Part shown: positions 21,693-32,413 of the stretch, piece by piece
Position numbering within the stretch: position 1 is the first letter of the stretch
How the letters are laid out: the number at the start of each line of letters is the position of its first letter
Source of the DNA: Bisporella sp. PMI_857
Lineage: Eukaryota; Ascomycota; Leotiomycetes; Helotiales; Helotiaceae
Reading direction: 5' to 3'
Length of the DNA: 32,413 nucleotides
Assembly (NCBI GenBank): GCA_021307315.1
Contig: JAJSPD010000183.1
Coordinates: 1 to 32,413 of the forward strand
Translations under genes and position numbers: made by a program
The notes under the pieces: model-generated
What the model was told of the DNA's origin: nothing
The model's input: only the letters and a program-made list of their open reading frames with translations
Database searches by the model: none

Positions 21693-24600
21693 TTATTTGT
21701 GTTTGATGAGAACAGGATGACTTGCCATCATAGAAAAATGAGTTGCGTTTTCTATCCGTTCAATCGCAATCTCAATACCCGGAAACAACTCTTCCCAGCC
21801 ATTTCCAGAAAAGTCTTTGCGTTTCTCAGTCAAAAATCTCATTCCTTTGGTGTCATCCGGGTGTGGAGGAAGCTTTGGGACACCCTCGCCGTCCATGATG
21901 CTATCACAGGCCCAAATAATAGAAACGCGTGGACACTGGCTCTCTAACAGAGGCTCCGCGTAGTAGTCATGCAAGACGTCAATGGTAGCGTTGAAGTGAG
22001 GAATAAGCCACTCCGGCTTAGCCGGAGTTGTCGCTCCGCTGCTTTGGCCGAAAAGGTTCAAAGACTCACAGAAATCGTAAAAGTGCTGAGGCAGCCTGTC
22101 CAAGCCATTGGGTGTAGGTGAATCAATGAGAATAAGGCTGAGGACTTCCTCTCCTTGATCACAGAGAATCTGAGCGGCGCGGTAGGCTAAAATGCCTCCA
22201 GCAGACCATCCCCCAATGTCGTATGGGCCATTTGGTTGACGACGGCGGATCTCCGTCAAATATCCGTTAATCAGTTCATCGAGAGGGACTTTTCTCATAA
22301 GAAGAGGTTCCTTGAGGTATGGAGAGTTGAGGCCAACGACAGCAATGCTGGAGTCAACCCTAGGTAGAGATGCATATGATGTAGAAGATCCAGAGCCGTC
22401 GGGGAAGAGGAATAGAGTCTTTTGGCAATTCTGCGGAAGGCCTTGAAGAATAATCGACGTAGCTTGGCGTACAGTACTCTCCATATTTCCAATGTGAAAT
22501 TCCGGTAGACCATCGGATGAGTTGGAGGAGGTCGAAAGAGGAGTAATCTGGACATCGTAAGTCCCCTTTTCATCCAATATATTCGCATAAGTCAGAGCTG
22601 AAGACGATGAATGACAACTAGGGTCTTTCTCAGTACTGATGATGCTATGGAATGGCGCTCCAGACCGTTCATCGGATGACGAGCCTGCTGTCATGAATTC
22701 TTTCAGACTTGCCAAAGTGGGGTAGTCGATGAATAGGGAGTCGCTTTCGATATCGAGCCCTAATTCTTCACGGAATCTGCTAACAATGATCAAAGAAAGG
22801 AGCGAATCAATCCCCATATCAACGAATTCGCTGTCGTCTGTTAGATCGTCAGGAGCCACGCCACTCTCCTGGGCGATAATTTGCAATGCGGGTGCAAAAT
22901 GAGCAGCAGCTGCTGGAACTGATGGCTCCTGAGCGACAGGAATCTCATTAGCGGGGACGTTATCTTTACGGTTCTCGGGACTCTCTTGTATTTGTTGGAT
23001 ATCTTCTCTTTGACCAGGTGCCAGAAAGTCCTTGAGATCCTTGACCGTTGGGCAGTCGATGAACAGTGACTCGGAGTCAATATCCATATTCATTTCCTCC
23101 CGGAATCTTGCAACGATCGTCAATGACAAGAGCGAATCAATGCCCATATCTGCGAACGCGCTCCCATCGGTCAAGTCGCTGACAGCAACACCGCTTTCTT
23201 GAGATACAATCTGCATTGCTTGCGGGATGATGGATGGCTCTGCCGTGTCAGCCATTTTCGGAGCTGTCCTCTCCATTGTCTTCGGGTTCAGTAGAGGTTG
23301 TGCTTTTGCGTTAGCTTGGGATGTGACTAGCGCTGGGGCTGGTGTTTCTCTGGGGGGCTGTGCATTGGCCTTGGGCTTTTGGCCAGCTTCCACGGACAGG
23401 ATATAGAACAACACTCTGCGGGGCACAGCTTGTAGCTACAGGATATTAGCCTTCATGAAAGGTGTAATAGAAGCAAGCACCATTTATAGCTAACTTACCA
23501 CAATGTCTTTGAATGAAGCAACAATCTTCTCGCCTTCGAAAACAGCAATGTCACCGTTCCACATCTTGTTTTTTCCTTCTTTCATCTGGGTGTAAGTGGT
23601 ATAGTTTTTGTCGCCAGCAATTTCTTCGAATATTTGGAATGACCCCCAACCATGGTTGATGAACACCTCAACATCCAAGTCGGCCTTGTCGTTGCAGTTC
23701 ATGGCAAAGCCACCAGATTGAGTGAGACCATCAATAAATGCGGGATGAGTGTGGAAAGTTCCCCCTTTCTTGACCTCACCAAAACTAACTTTGCTAGACG
23801 CTTCTAGTGTATCGCTGTTGAGAATCACCTCGTCGATCGCCTTATAATCCTGGTGGAATTGCGCTAAAGCGTGAATCATCTTGTAGACCATAGCTCGATT
23901 GAATCGCGCCGCAGTTTCCTCTTGAATGCCCTTCCGCAAAGCTTTCATGCGAGATCTGATTGAATTCGATTTCGCAGCCAATGCCTCGACTTGCGACCTG
24001 TCGGTAAATTGGATGGTGCAGCTAGCATGCTCGACTGTTGGCAGGCCGTTGCCCTATTCCTCTTGGTTAGAAAGCTTGTATACTGAGAACAATCGAGACT
24101 TACATCGAGAGTAAGGAACCGTAATTCTGCAGAATTTTTAGTCCAATCTACATTGGCATGAGCTTGGAGAGGCTGTGGCCCTTGGGGTTTAGCAATCAAG
24201 GCCTTTGAAATAACCATTTTTGAGACATCAACAAGTCTTTCTTGTATCGTAGGACGATATCTATCGAGAAGATATTTGCCCATTGTTAGAGCAATATCCG
24301 CATAAATTGACTAGAAAATGTCAGCTTATCTTTTTAAGAAGAAAGGTAGAATTAGGCACCGGTGTGGCAAGAGGAACACCATTGACCACATGGCCCTGCA
24401 CAAGAGGGTTAAGGTCAGGTCGCGCAATATCTGATTCTATGATTAGAGTCATATTGTCTCCCTCCGGACTTTCCCTCAACGTCCTATGCACGGTAGTGCT
24501 CTCGAGAGTTGTTGTGTTGTTGATAATAAGTGGTGGGTCTCCTTTCCGCAACGACCAGTCGTTTACGTATTGCATCCAGTACTCTTTCAAATCCCAGCTG

Positions 24601-27600
24601 TAAGCTGGCAGCTGAATGACATTGTGGGAAGCCTTGAAGTCTCTATGATATTCGGCCCAATTGAAATCCATGCCAGCATTATAGAGAGCCTTGAGCGCTT
24701 CTGTGATGGTCGTCCAGACATCTCTACCCCGTTGAAGAGTTGATAGAACTACCATCTGTGAACCCAACGTGGACTTCACCATTCCGGCGACAGCTGGGTG
24801 TGGCCCTATCTCAACCGTGAATGTCTGGTCAGTGATTATTTTGCTGCTGCGAGCAAACTGGAGTGCTCCAAACATATTGACAGGCTCACGGCAGTGACGT
24901 GAAAGATAGGTTGGTCCGAAAGCGCCTTCTTCCATGATGACATCCCCAAATAGAGGGCAAAGGACAGGAATTGACGGCTTATGAAATTTCACCCCCATCG
25001 CTATTTGCTGGAAGTCCTGGAGTATGGGTTCAACCTGGGAGGAATGGAATGCATAAGGTATCTTGAGGAGTGTTGTTTTTAGCCCGCTGCTCTCAAGCAC
25101 CTTCTCCAAGGCTTTGATTTCATCCCTGGCCCCACTAAGAACAGTTTCTGACGGCGAATTGATGCAGGCAATTTCATAGTTCATGCCTTTGAGAGTTTGC
25201 GAGATCGTTTCCACGGAGGCTCTCGCGAAAAGCATAGAATGTGTATTCCGAGTACACATTTCTTGGAGAAGCTCTGCTCGTTTCCCAACAAGATAGACGG
25301 TGTCTGAATCAGACAGGACGCCAGCAACATTCAATGCAGCATACTCACCGAGGCTGTGGCCTACCACTGCATCTGGAACGATACCCCATGACCTCCACAT
25401 CTTGGCTAATGCCACCTGCATGCAGACGCTGGAGAGCTGAACGACAATCGGAGCGAAGTCGGAAATGCCACCATCATTACTAACCACCTCAAAAATCGGA
25501 ATAATAGATGGAAAGCCTAGGCTTTGGCCTATCTGATCAAGGCGATGTATGTCAGCACGGAACTGCGAGATTGTCTGCAAAAGCTGTTTGCCCATTCCTG
25601 GGAACTGAGCGCCCTGGCCAGTAAACGTAAAAACAACTTTAGGAGCGGACTTGGCTCTCGTGAGGCCCAACTGCTTGTCAATGCCTGTCTTGAGCTGACT
25701 TAGGATGCCCTGTATAGATGACCCGCTGACCATAATGCGATGTTGGTGGTGGACACGGCGTGCAGTTGTCGTGTATGATAGCTGTCCCACTGAAATCTCC
25801 CTGTTACGGTCAAGGAACTGGACCATCGAATTAAGGTTTCCTTTCAACGATGCGGCAGATTTTGCTGAGACTGCAACAATGTGACAAGACCGAGAATCTT
25901 CTTCCTGGTGGCCTGTAATCCTGAGAGGCGCATCCTCAAGAAGGATTGCTGAATTTCCCCCAGCGGCACTGAAATTATTCAAAAACACTCTTCGCGTCTG
26001 AGATTTAGCATCAGCCCGCTTCCACGACACAGGTTGATGTGCGATTCGGACATTGCGTTCCTCGAGATCAGTAGGAAACTTGTGGTTGATCTTGGTCTTT
26101 ATCCCACAGTGTGGCGGAATAATTTCGTGTTGCATCATAAGCAGCACCTTAGCCAGACTTGTCACACCAGCTGCAGCTTCGCCGTGCCCAACATTAGCCT
26201 TCGCTGCTCCAAGATAGAGAACTTCGTCCTCGCGTCTGTAGCGTCGCCCAGTTTTTGGTGCGAAGGTATCTAGAACGCTCTGCATCTCCCCAGCATCGCC
26301 CGCTTGAGTTCCTGTTCCATGCATCTCGACGTAGTTGATACTATAGGGGTCGATGCCTGACTCATTAAGAACCTTCCCAAAAATTTCTGCTTGTGCCCCC
26401 GCATGAGGGCGTGTTATAGAAACCGCTTCGGCAGAATGATTAGTATGTGCCCCAAGTATCACCGCTTGGATAGGATCGTTGTCGGTTAGAGCATCCTCTA
26501 GGCGCTTAAGAACCACACTGCCAACTCCCTCCCCTCGGCAGTATCCATCTGCTTCATCATCGAATGTCTTGCAATTGCCAGTTCGAGAAAGAAAGTGCCC
26601 ACGATCCAGACCGGCTGTGAAATCAGGGTTTGTAAGGATATTTGTTCCGCCAGCAATAGCCGTGTCAATATCTCCTTTCCATAACGAATTACAGGCTATG
26701 TTGATAGCGGCAAGACTAGAAGAACACGCAGTATCAACACTGAAACTGGGCCCGCTAAATTTAAAGAAATAATTCAGCCGACCAGGTATAAAAGCCCGAT
26801 TTCCTCCGGGAATAAAATAAGTGTCGATGTTTTGCGCGCTATTAGTCTCCATCCAGTCGTTACTGGTCACTCCGTAGAATATCCCGACCCGGTCCTTTCG
26901 TGTCGAAGGGGTAGCATCAGGCACGATACCAGCCTGCTCTATCGCTTCATATCCAGTCATAAGAGCTATTCTCTGAGCAGGATCAACTTGAGGAGCTTCT
27001 CTTGGTGACATGGAGAAAAACCGAGCATCAAAGGCTGCAGGGTTATCCAGCCAGCAACCCCATGGAGTTGCGCTAGTGTTTTTCTTCTCCCCCGTTGGAT
27101 CATAATGAGTCTTGACATCCCAATGTAAAGCAGGAACCTTTTTATGAACATCAAGCCCTTTTTCGAGGATTCGCCAGAAGCTTTCATTATCGGGAGCATC
27201 TGGAAACCGTCCAGACATGCCAATAATGGCAATCTTTGATTTTTTTCCAGTTCCAACATGGCTTTCTGGAAGCAGACTAGAGATCAATTCATCTTGCGCC
27301 GGTGCAGGAGTTGGAAGTCCGCTCAGCGACTCTTGTGATATTGCCGAGTAGATGGTTTGTTCCGCTGTAGTTCCATAGGGGATAACCTTGAAGGTAGGCG
27401 AGTCAATGTTTCGTAGGACATTAATGAGTGCCATCTTTATCAACTCCCAATTGATTGGCTCAAGAAGTATCTGCTCTAGTGAGGCTATCAATAGAGAGCG
27501 ATAGTCCGACGCCTCAACTGGCCGTTCTGAAACGCTCGAAACCACCGGGATTGCGGCCTTGTAACGACCGAAAGTCTGAACGGAAGTAGATCGTAAGATA

Positions 27601-28470
27601 TCCTTGATGTCCTCTTGGCAAAATAGGTGCGGGGCATGATATGGTGCTTGAATGGAGATATTCTTCAGTTTTATGCCAGAAAATTCTTCTGATGCACACA
27701 TCTGCGTAAGGACACTCGGTGGTCCACTTATCGTCAAACCATGCAATCCATAAGCACTGATATACGGTTGGCTAACAAGGGGAAGTTTCTAACCATAGTG
27801 AGTTACAACAGTCTTTTCAAAGTCAGAAGGCTTCTTACACAGTGTTTTCGGAACGCATTTAGGGCATCGATAGCTGCAGTGCTTGAGGAGCCCCCGACAA
27901 CCATGGACCATGAAGAAGATCCATTGTCAGAAGACTTGTGCCGATTTCGAACATCGAGGACACATAGCCCGGTCCGAAATGCTATTAGAACAGTCTGGAT
28001 GGCGACTGGTAGCAAGTCTGAAACACTTCTACAAGAACTGATGGCGGCAGACGTTAAGGTCCCGGTGCAAAGACCAAGTGCACATGCTTCGCCGGGGAAA
28101 GGGTACGAATTGTCGATATTGTCGTGATCTCTGACCTCATATTAATATTCACCTTTAATACAACCTGGAGAGAAACTTACTTGATAAACGAGCCCAATTG
28201 GTATATGCAGGTCAATGCCATCTCAAAGGGTATTGGAAAGCTTTCATCGCAGCGGTTCCATGACAGAAGGTGAGCAATTCCAGAAAACCGAGGAAAGCTT
28301 TCTCGTGTGCTAAAAGAGAGTTGACCGATTTCAGCCCGAATAGCATAGTCCACTCTTTCGAAGAAATGCCTTAAGACTGGACCATTCGCTGAATGCAGCA
28401 AATCTCGGAGCTTGGAATGGACATCATATATTTGGTCACCAAACAAATAGATCTTGAATTTTTGAACCAT
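21693..28470 (-). CDS. Non-reducing polyketide synthase, SAT-KS-AT-PT-ACP-ACP-TE
   Basis: The cluster's core enzyme, building an aromatic polyketide from malonyl-CoA in the cytosol. Six exons (complement): 28181-28470, 27839-28130, 24360-27788, 24104-24310, 23499-24053, 21693-23435; introns 49-63 nt; 2171 aa, normal for the class. Domains: starter-unit transacylase with GLCTG (Cys118); ketosynthase from about 379, DTACSSS with Cys549, His684 and His729; malonyl acyltransferase with GHSLG (Ser1006) and His1109; product template with His1327 (QGHVVNG) and Asp1514 (PAFIDG); two ACPs, each DMGIDSLLSL (Ser1692, Ser1802); C-terminal thioesterase/Claisen cyclase with GWSAG (Ser2002) and His2157. No methyltransferase or reductase domain. 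The ATG at 28470 is the first in frame and begins a typical SAT (MVQKFKIYLFGDQ). Donor 24359 (GTGCCT) is weak but keeps the frame. Chain length and fold are not readable from motifs alone. Confidence 0.96.
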
Positions 28471-29055
28471 GTTGAGAGGGTAATTCAAGTTTGACACTCT
28501 GAAAAAAATCGAAGACAAGCCTCACTCTGGAGCGCCTTCGAAAGGAGACGGATGTAAGTGCATATATTATGCCACATCGTATCATCAATCATTATCTCAA
28601 AAGGTTTGCAACAATGAGCAACGCCACTTCGGGGAAGTTTTCCAGAAGGGGCGGGTCGGGTTTTGCTGGAAGGGACTGGGTGTTATTTCTAGTTAGTCGA
28701 ATATTGGCGAACCGGGTAAGCATGAGCGATGTGGACCATGCTGCTCAACCGACTCCGGGAAACGATCCAATCGGGAAACATCTCGCGTCCCTAGAGGCTG
28801 AATTCTAGGATTACTAGTTAGTTATCAGACGTTATTATAGGTATTCTCCATAGATGGCGTATAATTCTCGCTGTTCTATTTGACGTTCTTTGAACCTTGC
28901 GGCCCGACGGAGTTTGATTTTGGGTTGGGTTCGAAGCAGGAAATCAGGGTGCTGATGAGCTAGTAAATGTGATATCCGTATAAGTTATAAGAGAGAAAGC
29001 TTCAGCCTCATTGAGAAAATGACCTAGAGCTTCTCCTACCTCCCTACACAGAAAG
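28471..29055. promoter_or_regulatory. Bidirectional promoter of PKS and SDR
   Basis: 585 bp between divergent start codons. Near its middle CGGGAAAC occurs twice, 16 bp apart (28756-28763 and 28772-28779). The first sits in CCGGGAAACGA (28755-28765) and the second in TCGGGAAACAT (28771-28781), each a one- or two-base departure from TCG-N5-CGR. An open frame at 28569-28808 has no family features and is not taken as a gene. Confidence 0.5.
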
Positions 29056-30112
29056 ATGTCGTCTCTCCAGATATCGAACTTGTTCAACGTGAACGGAATT
29101 GTTGCCGTTATTACTGGTGGCGGTACAGGTGTGCTCTATTTACTTGATTGTTTAGTTTGGAATACTGATCTGAAAAGGGATCGGGCTCATGATGGCCAAA
29201 GCCTTGGCGGCTAACGGCGCGGCCAAAGTCTATATTGTCGGGAGGAGAGAAGATAAACTCAAACAGGCCGCTGTATCTCACCCAGAGTATGTGATGCTCT
29301 CTGTGAAGCCTGAGCAAAGGATGTTTTCCTTATACAAACGAATGGTTCTTAATATCTGGATAGTATTATTATTCCACTGAAAGGCGATGTGACCTCCAAA
29401 GATGATCTGAAAAGAATGGCAGAATATGTGAAACAGCAAACCGGGTATATCAACCTTCTCATAACTAATGCAGGAATTACGGGCCCGGGACTTGAGGATC
29501 TTAAGCCCAGACACACATTATCTGACTTTGTCGCACACGCGTGGGCTTCACGGGAGGATGACGTTAATGCGGTATACAATTTGAATTGCACCGCGTTATA
29601 CTTCACTGTAATTGCTTTTTTGGAATTGCTTGATGAAGGAAACAAGAAAAGGGCATACCTTCGAAGTCAGGTCATCGCGACTGCGAGCACAGCCAGTTTT
29701 CTCAGGAATCCCAGAGCTGGATATGCTTACTTGAGCAGCAAAGCGGCTGTTATAAGTCTGGTCAAGAGTTTCTCAACATTTTGTGTTCCGTGGAGTATAC
29801 GATTCAATGCCATTGCAGCTGGGTGTCTGTGCCACCTCCCTCATGATTCTGTCACTTGGCTAATGAAGTTGTATAGTATTCCCATCAGAGCTTGCAGCGC
29901 CTCTTTTCAGTCCATTTAGAATCAACAAGAATATCCCGATTACAAAGGAGGGCGCTTTTTCCAAAGCATATCAACCTGCGGAAAGAGCGGGCTCGAATGA
30001 AGATATGGCAGGAACGTTATTATATATGGCTAGTCGAGCTGGATCTTTTCTTAATGGAAGCATTGTGCTTGTTGATGGAGGAAAGTTGGCAACTATGCCG
30101 GCCACATACTAG
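29056..30112 (+). CDS. Short-chain dehydrogenase/reductase
   Basis: Four exons: 29056-29128, 29178-29286, 29364-29824, 29877-30112 (introns 49, 77 and 52 nt), giving 292 aa. The cofactor motif TGGGTGIG spans the first splice; NAG is in LLITNAGITGPG; the catalytic tyrosine and lysine are in YAYLSSKAA (YxxxK), preceded by ATASTASF with the catalytic serine; and the C-terminus has GSIVLVDGGKLATMP. This is a classical SDR. It probably reduces a ketone or oxidises an alcohol on a pathway intermediate with NAD(P)H. The last donor (GTCTGT) is weak, but the joint restores the family sequence AAGLFPSEL. Divergent from the PKS with a shared promoter, so co-expression is likely. It is the last gene before the AT-rich tract. 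Confidence 0.88.
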
Positions 30113-32413
30113 TTCTCGCTTGGCATAAAATCAATACACCTGTATCGTACATTTTTGTAAAATTTCAATTTTTGATTGGTTGATTGAAAAGCTTGCTTTC
30201 CTCTGCTTGCGGATCCAAAAATATTATGTGCATATACAAGGGTGTAATTGGCCAGATATTGGAGCTGTGATTGGCTGAAAATAATTCCATAACGTGGTTT
30301 CGGCTTTTTTTAAAACCAAGTGAAGCTAACTTTATATACTATTTTATTATAACGTAGTTCACAAGGGTGTAACGTACTGGGCAGCCTTGGGCCTAGATAG
30401 CTGGGCTTGTGGCTCATTGGTTGGTATGGTATATATGAAATAAACTAAACAATGCTTTTTACTAAAAAAATAAAACGTTACAAACATAACAAAACAAACT
30501 ATATTGCTAAACTATAATAAAAGTTTAAGCACGAAACTTTTAAACTACAAAATTATAAGTTTTTATATACTATAATTGTTTTAAAGTTTTATAAAGTTTT
30601 TAAAGTTTATACGAACTTTTAAAACTTTTTCCGACTTTATTACGTAACTAACTATACTTAATACCGGGGTCTAATTACTGTCAGATGCTTTACTCGCTTA
30701 AGTTCTTAAAATACCTGCGCATTTTAGGACAGCCTGGCGTTCTGAGGCACGCCATCCCAGGATATTGCGATGTTCTGGGATGCCGTTCGTCACACATTGC
30801 TTACTTTCCGAATTATAGTAGTAGTTGCTACAAAAAACGTTAAACAGCTCGGCAATTACAACGCATTTCGTTTATAGTTTAGCTTTTTAGCGCATTAAAT
30901 ACAAGCTGAAACTATTACGATATTTACGCAAATGCTTAATTACACTTTGAAATTAACAAGCCGAACCGCCGAACTACTAAAAAATTAGTAGCTTTTTTGC
31001 AGTATCGAAAAACGCGCAACAGTTAAATTCCGCAGAACCGTAATGCTACTGCTTGCTTTCGCAAACTCAAAAAGCGCCGCAAAGTTAAAAAAAAGAAAAC
31101 GTGGAAAAATAAGCTCGAAAGTATATATAAAAAAAATAAAAAAAAAAGCTTCGAGAAAGCGAAAGCGAAATCGAAATCGCTGATAGTATAATTTTAAACT
31201 AAACATTAGTATATAATTACAAATTAAAAAATAAACTTGCGGTTTGTAAACAAGCCGCAACGAAGTAAAAATTAAAGTTTAGTATTATAATATAGCATTG
31301 TATTATTGATTTAAACAAAATAAAAGTTAAAAATAATAATAACGGTTTATTGTGACTTTGTAATAAATTCGTATATATGTAATAAAAAAATATGGGCGTT
31401 GTTTGTTTTTTATTTAAAAAATTGAAATTTAAATGTAGTAAGTTATTTATGTTTATTTCGATTAAGTTATGTTATGTAATTGCTTTTAACACGACATTTT
31501 AGCGGCTGCAAATTGTTTATTTACACTTGCAAAATATTCGCAAAACACATGTTGATTTATTAAAAATTGTATTGTAAGTCTGTAAAGCTTTGTAAAGCCT
31601 CGCAAAGCGAGCTAAGTTCTTTTAGCCTATGCGCTACGTCGCTACGCTCGAGTAGCTTATAACGGCTAAAAGGCCGCAAGCTCGTTATTAAAATACTTTA
31701 TAACGACTAAAATGTTTACAGCTGAACAAATACGCTAAATAAATTATTTTTTCAACTTTAATTTCAAAATTATATATACGTTAAACAAAAACAACTTTAA
31801 AGCCGATATTTTTAGCCGAAAAAAACAAAACGTAACTATACCAAAAAAAGCTAAAAAAAAACAGCCGTTTTAAAATACTTTTCGGACTTAATCGCTTCGA
31901 TTTTCAAATTAATGCCAAATTAGCTAAACTATATATTGTGAGCAAAATAAGGGGTGGGTGCCTCAGGAGTTGAGAATTTTAGATATATATGTACAAACGG
32001 TTCCGGGAAGTGTTCGTCACGTGATCTACCCACATATTATGTGGGGTTTTACCCCTCCAACCACGGTTCAGCCCACACACACTTTTTATTTTTAATTGAT
32101 TGCGATTCTTTATATTATTATAAGCTACGTACGCAAAACCAGCCGTGTAAAGCTTTTTTTTACTCTAAAAGCACGTATTTGAAAGCGATACGATTGTACG
32201 AAAAACGTTTCGGCTGTTGCGGCGCATTTTAAACAACTTTACTTTACTGTAAACTTTTTTATTAACTGTTTTAAAAAGCAAAGCACATTCGATTTTTATT
32301 CGAAGCTACAGCCCGGAGTATTTAAAGCGACTAGTAATCGACAAAATAAAGCTTTAGTACGCTACGTAATAGCTAATTTAAAGTGCTTTTTTAAGCTTTT
32401 AGCTGCTTTTTTT
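30113..32413. repeat. AT-rich, gene-free tract, probably decayed repeat DNA
   Basis: 2.3 kb dominated by A/T with many TA dinucleotides and homopolymer runs, and no coding frame with family features. Two adjacent hairpins occur at about 30735-30781 (TGGCGT/ACGCCA, then ATCCCAG/CTGGGAT). A 6-bp microsatellite (GAAAGC/GAAATC, four units) lies at 31155-31178. ACAAGGGTGTAA occurs twice (near 30235 and 30360). The composition fits RIP-mutated transposon remnants, but no element type can be named. Confidence 0.6.
31155..31178. repeat. 6-bp microsatellite
   Basis: GAAAGC twice followed by GAAATC twice, ending in GC. The only clear tandem repeat in the AT-rich tail. Confidence 0.7.

Noticed and set aside
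28569..28808. 79-codon frame in the PKS/SDR promoter
   Set aside because: No family features and it overlaps the central promoter motifs.
30735..30781. Adjacent hairpins that could suggest a CRISPR-like or structured RNA feature
   Set aside because: Only two different stem-loops with no repeat-spacer periodicity, in decayed AT-rich fungal DNA.
30985..31260. 91-codon Phe/Tyr-rich minus-strand frame in the AT-rich tail
   Set aside because: The composition follows directly from A/T runs and the GAAAGC microsatellite; not a credible protein.

Overview
The window looks like a Pezizomycotina (filamentous ascomycete) chromosome segment. Its genes carry short introns of about 50-80 nt (one of 190 nt) with GTRNGT-like donors and (C/T)AG acceptors. 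It has a HET-domain gene, an AflR-type Zn2Cys6 regulator and a non-reducing polyketide synthase (NR-PKS). AT-rich, repeat-bearing tracts separate gene-rich DNA, as expected of a genome subject to RIP. The species cannot be named from the sequence alone.

The core is a biosynthetic gene cluster for a chlorinated, O-methylated aromatic polyketide, from about 2.9 to 30.1 kb. Left to right: flavin-dependent halogenase (-, 6 exons); a repeat-rich spacer with two large inverted repeats; NmrA/isoflavone-reductase-like protein (+); FAD monooxygenase (+); secreted alpha/beta hydrolase (-); a second repeat spacer with a foldback element, a minisatellite and two TA-flanked MITE copies; 14-TM-type MFS exporter (-); AflR-like regulator (+); FSH1-type serine hydrolase (+); O-methyltransferase (-); NR-PKS with SAT-KS-AT-PT-ACP-ACP-TE (-, 6 exons, 2171 aa); and SDR oxidoreductase (+), divergent from the PKS. 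The left edge holds a truncated HET-domain gene, probably outside the cluster. The last 2.3 kb is AT-rich, gene-free DNA that looks like decayed repeats and plausibly bounds the cluster.

Inferred pathway logic: the PKS builds and cyclises an aromatic polyketide, released by its own TE, possibly helped by the FSH1 hydrolase. The FAD monooxygenase, SDR and NmrA-like protein adjust oxidation state, the OMT methylates a phenol, the halogenase chlorinates or brominates the electron-rich ring, and the MFS protein exports the product. There is no metallo-beta-lactamase thioesterase or decarboxylase as in emodin/geodin-type clusters, so a different skeleton is likely. AflR-type half-site pairs (TCG-N5-CGR) lie upstream of the halogenase and the FAD monooxygenase as exact matches to the published AflR consensus, and as near matches before the OMT, the MFS/regulator pair and the PKS/SDR pair. 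This suggests one regulon.

Exon structures were derived by hand from splice consensus, reading-frame continuity and family conservation. Each sums to a whole number of codons. No homology search was possible.
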